From Streptomyces iakyrus (GTDB lineage: Bacteria > Actinomycetota > Actinomycetes > Streptomycetales > Streptomycetaceae), in the NCBI RefSeq assembly GCF_000717055.1, contig NZ_JNXI01000030.1, positions 92,539 to 156,538 on the forward strand: DNA of 64,000 bases. Direction: 5' to 3'. The translations under genes were made by a program, and so were the position numbers. Numbering within the stretch: the first letter of the stretch is position 1; every line of letters begins with the position of its first letter. Below the pieces are notes generated by a model. That model searched no databases and was not told the origin of the DNA. It saw only the letters and a program-made list of their open reading frames with translations. Shown one piece after another: positions 60,790 to 64,000 of the stretch.

Positions 60790-61995
60790 CCTAACAACTT
60801 ACGGAGCCCTACTGGGCCAAGGGCGCAGCCAAGCACCTGTCCGCTGACGGCATCACCGTGGAGATCACCCCTCGGCTCCAGGAGGCCATGGCGGAGGAAT
60901 GGACCTGGGCGAACCGTCCGATGCCGTGGTGCACCCGCAGCGAAATCCGCGAGGTCTCGAATCAGGCGCAGAAGATCCACGACGACATCCGCCACGGCCA
61001 GCTCCTCATCCACGCCCACGACGGCCACACCACCGTCGCGGTCGGCACCTACCTCCACCGCAACGGCAAGTCCGTCTACCTCCACGGCGAGGACCACCTG
61101 CGCCAGGTCACCAACACCTTCGACTCACCCGCTGGGGCCCTGCTCGCCTTCGAGAAGGTCCACGGCGCCGAGATGCGCCCCGGCCCCGGCACCCCTGACC
61201 GACACCGAACGCGCCGCTACCGAGGCCCGCGCCCCGCTCCCCCTCACCGTGGTCAAGGCCGAACCGGCCCGTCCGGAGCCGGAGACCGTCCCGGCCTACC
61301 TGGCCGATGCCGGTGACCACGACTCGCTCCTCGACGCCTTCATCGACTCCCACTGCGAATAGGAGAAGTGGCAAACTTGGTCGGACGAGACGACCCACGC
61401 CATCCACGAGTCCCAGACCCTGCGCGTCGAGCGCGTCCACGAAACGCCCGCTCACGAAACAGCGTGGACCGTGGCCGCCTACGAGACACCCGTGTCCGAC
61501 CGCATGTGGGTCCTCACCGCGACAGGCGCCACCCCCGCCCCGATGTTGGAGGAGCTGCTGAATCACCTCGCCGAAGGCGATGGCTGGGACGCGGCTATCA
61601 GCGCCCCGGTGGACGAGAAGATGGTCACCGTGGCCACGCAGCCCCTCTCCGACGCCGGATGGAAGCACACCGTGGAGGGGCGATGGATCCGCTGGAAGTC
61701 CCCCACCGGGGACGCGGGCGTCCAGTTCGACGCCTTCACCGCCCAGCACCCGAGCCACAACCTCGCCACTTGGACCATCTGGGCCGGTCCCGGCCCTGAC
61801 CGGCCCACCTGGGCCGTCACCGCGTCCCCACACACCCCGAGTTCGCTGCTGACCGATCTCTCCGAGGCCCTCGCCCACAAAACCGGCACTCGCCACCCAC
61901 AGTCCGGATCCTCCGAACGCAGAACGAGCCTCCTCACCAGCCCGCCGGTCACCCCCGCGGTCGCGGCCACCCCCGCTGCCAGCCGTACACGCTGA
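60790..61995 (+). pseudogene. DUF317 gene, 5'-truncated and interrupted
   Basis: Frame 1 reads AKGAAKHLSADGITVEITPR, HAHDGHTTVAVGTYLHRNGK, DSPAGALLAFEKVHGAEM. A frameshift near 61190 leads to PLTVVKAEPARPEPETVPAY. A TAG at 61360 (after DSHCE) precedes EKWQTWSDETTHAIHESQTL and a DUF317 half (SDAGWKHTVEGRWIRWKSP, RPTWAVTASPHTPSSLLTDL). The 5' end is lost near the IS110 element. A frame from ATG 61471 stays open to 61995. Copy C of the dyad element starts 22 bases past the stop. Confidence 0.7.
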
Positions 61996-62016
61996 TCGTC
62001 AGCGCGCAAGAGCGGG

Positions 62017-62060
62017 GCAACATAGCGCGGGATCGCCGGTTAGCCCAACCGGCGATCCCG
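62017..62060 (+). promoter_or_regulatory. Conserved dyad element, copy C
   Basis: GCAACATAGC, 7 bases (GCGGGAT), CGCCGGTT-AGCCC-AACCGGCG, then ATCCCGC. The outer stem is extended to 14 bp (CGGGAT pairs with ATCCCG), although those bases differ from copies A and B. Pairing is therefore kept by compensating change. It follows the DUF317 remnant; no intact gene is downstream. Confidence 0.75.
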
Positions 62061-62148
62061 CACATCATTGGTAGTCCACCGCCACGCCCTACTCGCACGT
62101 CGAAGGGGGCCGCCCCACGGCCACAGAGCAGCTATGGGCCGCAGACGA

Positions 62149-63044
62149 TCACGCCGCCGCGTAGCTGGCCCGGAACAAATTCTGTGCCCGCTTCACGTAT
62201 CGCGGCGTACGCAGCTGCACCTCCAGATCACCCGTCAGGTGGTGACCGAGACCGGACACGTCACGGGTGAAACCCGGAACGAGGTCGACGTCCTGCGGAT
62301 CTGCCTTCAGGCAGACCAGCAGCTTGCTGCGCTGCGGCGGGCAGAGGCAGGCGAAGTTCCGCAGCCGCTGATAGGCCCGGTAGGTCCTGCGCTCGACGCG
62401 GTTCACACCGTCCCCGAGCCCGAGCAGTACCTCGTCGACAGCGTTCGCCAGCTCCACCATCGACGCGCCCCCGGCGCCGGCCGCCGCCCTGGCAACCGCC
62501 TGGCGGCGCGGCCAGCCTGCTACCTGCATGCCGCCGCTCAGGACGCCACGGTCTCAAGGCTGAGCAGGTCGCTGCCGAAGAGTCGGTAGCGCACCAGATC
62601 GATCGACCTCCGGTGCTCGCGCACGGCATGCACGTCGTAGCGCGTGAAGTCGCCGGCGATACAGATCAGGCGCGGTCCGCTCCACAGGACCTGGGACGCG
62701 GCCGTCACCCCGAGCCGGTCTCGGACCAGCTGCTCGAACTCGGCGCGATGGTCCATCAGCCACGCCAGGTAGAACAGGCCCTGGTTGATGACGCCGGCGT
62801 CGACACCGCGCTTGTACTCGACGATGACCGGCGATCCGTTCTCGTCCAGCCCGAGCGAATCGATGCGGCCCCCGTGAACCGGCCCCGTGCCATACTCGCT
62901 CGCCAGGCACTGGACACCCAGCAACGTCTCCATGTGCGCCTCGACGAGACCTTGCACACCTGCCTCGGCCTCAGCAAGACGCGGCGTGACCTCGGTCATG
63001 CCGCTATTCGTCGTGTCCGTGCGAAACAGCTTCAGGTCCGACAC
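62149..63044 (-). pseudogene. Nuclease-like DUF5655 protein, frameshifted
   Basis: ATG 63044 starts MSDLKLFRTDTTNSGMTEVT. The first part has GGRIDSLGLDENGSPVIVEY and KRG (a D...E-x-K nuclease-like core), NQGLFYLAWLMDHRAEFEQL, RLICIAGDFTRYDVHAV and YRLFGSDLLSLETVAS, then stops at 62538. The next frame carries the expected C-terminal DUF5655 half: VERRTYRAYQRLRNFACLC, PQDVDLVPGFTRDVSGLGHH, LRTPRYVKRAQNLFRASYAA (ending 62149). One indel at the junction separates them. Either half might still be made. Confidence 0.7.
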
Positions 63045-63342
63045 CTTCCTCCCCTCGACTCGGAGATCACCAACGCCGGTGAGGTGCGGAATGTTTCCGC
63101 GAGAGGCTGCGGAGGCGTGAAGATAATACGAGACCTTGCGTGCGGCCCAGCCGGAGAGCGGTCGCCTCTCTCGGTCACCGGGAATCTACGCTCCCCCATG
63201 CGTCCCCCGCGCCCCAGGGAACAGCATTAGGAAGCTCTGGGGCATGGCGCCGCGAGGGCTGGCCGCGGCAACGCTATGGGGCTGCGTGGGAGCGATACGG
63301 TCCCGTCCGCTGGAGTGGTGTATTGACGGCCACGCGGTGATC
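63045..63342. other. Gap without supported gene
   Basis: About 300 bases upstream of the DUF5655 gene. It would hold its promoter on the minus strand. No coding pattern stands out. Confidence 0.4.
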
Positions 63343-64000
63343 TCAGTTTTGAGGCGATGCGGTGAGTTCGGTCGGGAGGACGGTCTCGTCGGTTTGTGAC
63401 TCGATCGGGTGGAGGCGGGCCTTGGCGAGCAGGTCGAGGCCCATGTAGCGGCGGGCTTCTGTCCATTCGTCGTTCTGCTCGGCCAGGACCGCGCCGACCA
63501 GGCGGTTCAGGGCGGTGCGGTCGGGGAAGATCCCGACCACGTCGGTGCGACGCCTGATCTCCTTGTTCAGCTTGCTCCTGCGGGTTGTTGGACCAGATGT
63601 GCCGCCAGATCTCGCGGGGGAAGGCGGTGAACGCCAGGACGTCGCCCTGTGCGGCGTCCAAGTGGGCTGCGGCTTTGGGAAATTGGGCTTTCAGGGCATC
63701 GAAGGACGTGGCGCATCTGGGCCTGGGCGGCGTCGGTGTCGGGCTGTTCGAAGACGGTCCGCAACAAGGTGGCCACCCAGGGCTGGGCCGACTTGGGCAC
63801 CTGGCTCAGCAGTGCACGGGCTTAGTGGGTGCGACAGCGCTGCCAGCTGGCGCCGGGCGGGGTGGCGCCGATCGCGTTGACCAGGCCCATGTGGGCGTCT
63901 GACTGGCTGTTCTCTATCCGTTCGCATGGTCGGCCCGATTCGAACGGAGTGCTGGATCGGGTGAGTTGGCCGGTGCGGAGGCATGACAGAAGGGCCTCTT
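63343..64000 (-). pseudogene. IS256 family transposase, degenerate and cut by window end
   Basis: The minus strand carries the C-terminal third of a mutator-type (IS256) transposase: SDAHMGLVNAI / [84 protein letters not shown]. These pieces lie in several frames with a TAA near 63823, so it is inactive. The part encoding the first catalytic Asp residues is beyond the window. Confidence 0.75.

Overview
The window looks like actinomycete DNA, almost certainly Streptomyces or a close relative. It is very GC-rich, uses GTG and TTG starts freely behind GGAG-type ribosome sites, chains genes by 4-base ATGA/GTGA overlaps, and carries Streptomyces-typical families (DUF317, DUF4913, SCO6880-like, an LAxTG sortase substrate). 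No telomere, rRNA, tRNA, integrase site, origin or CRISPR array was recognised. The core is probably a large conjugative element (linear plasmid or integrated element) flanked by decayed accessory DNA.

Layout. (1) 1-12.9 kb is accessory DNA and gene wreckage: a nucleotidyltransferase-like fragment, a nuclease-like remnant, a frameshifted integrase-associated gene and a Ku N-terminal stub. Intact genes here are an alpha/beta hydrolase, a PEBP protein, a marR-MFS efflux pair, an SDR-dienelactone hydrolase fusion and a Crp/Fnr regulator. (2) 13-25.2 kb is read leftward. It holds an LAxTG surface protein, a DUF317/ATP-grasp/MFS/double-HxlR operon, small helical proteins, an SH3-like secreted protein, a RelE-like/DUF4913 pair and a beta-class DNA methyltransferase. 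(3) A divergent control region lies at about 26.0-26.4 kb. (4) 26.4-56.0 kb is read rightward as one long block. It begins with VirB1-like NlpC/P60, VirB2-like DUF6112, a VirB8-position protein, VirB6/TrbL-like, SCO6880-like and VirB4-like genes, and ends with a VirD4-like coupling ATPase, a C5 methyltransferase and a DnaB-N-only protein. Between the VirB4 and VirD4 genes lie about 20 small genes built from a few recurring modules, including DUF317 proteins and a relaxase-like protein that has lost its histidine motif. (5) 56-64 kb is accessory DNA again: a P450 with a broken TetR, dead aquaporin and arsenate-reductase genes, an IS110 element beside a truncated DUF317 gene, a frameshifted DUF5655 gene and a degenerate IS256 transposase.

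How it fits together. Blocks 2 and 4 share one kind of cargo (DUF317, small helical proteins, SH3-like secreted proteins, MFS transporters, methyltransferases). They also share an apparently undescribed cis-element: GCAACATAGC, exactly 7 bases, then a conserved dyad CGCCGGTT-AGCCM-AACCGGCG. It occurs three times (22.4, 43.6 and 62.0 kb), each just after a stop codon in the gene's own orientation, and its outer stem shows compensating changes. The T4SS-like set suggests single-stranded conjugation rather than the classical TraB route, but no intact relaxase is present in the window. These family names come from remembered sequence features, not from searches.
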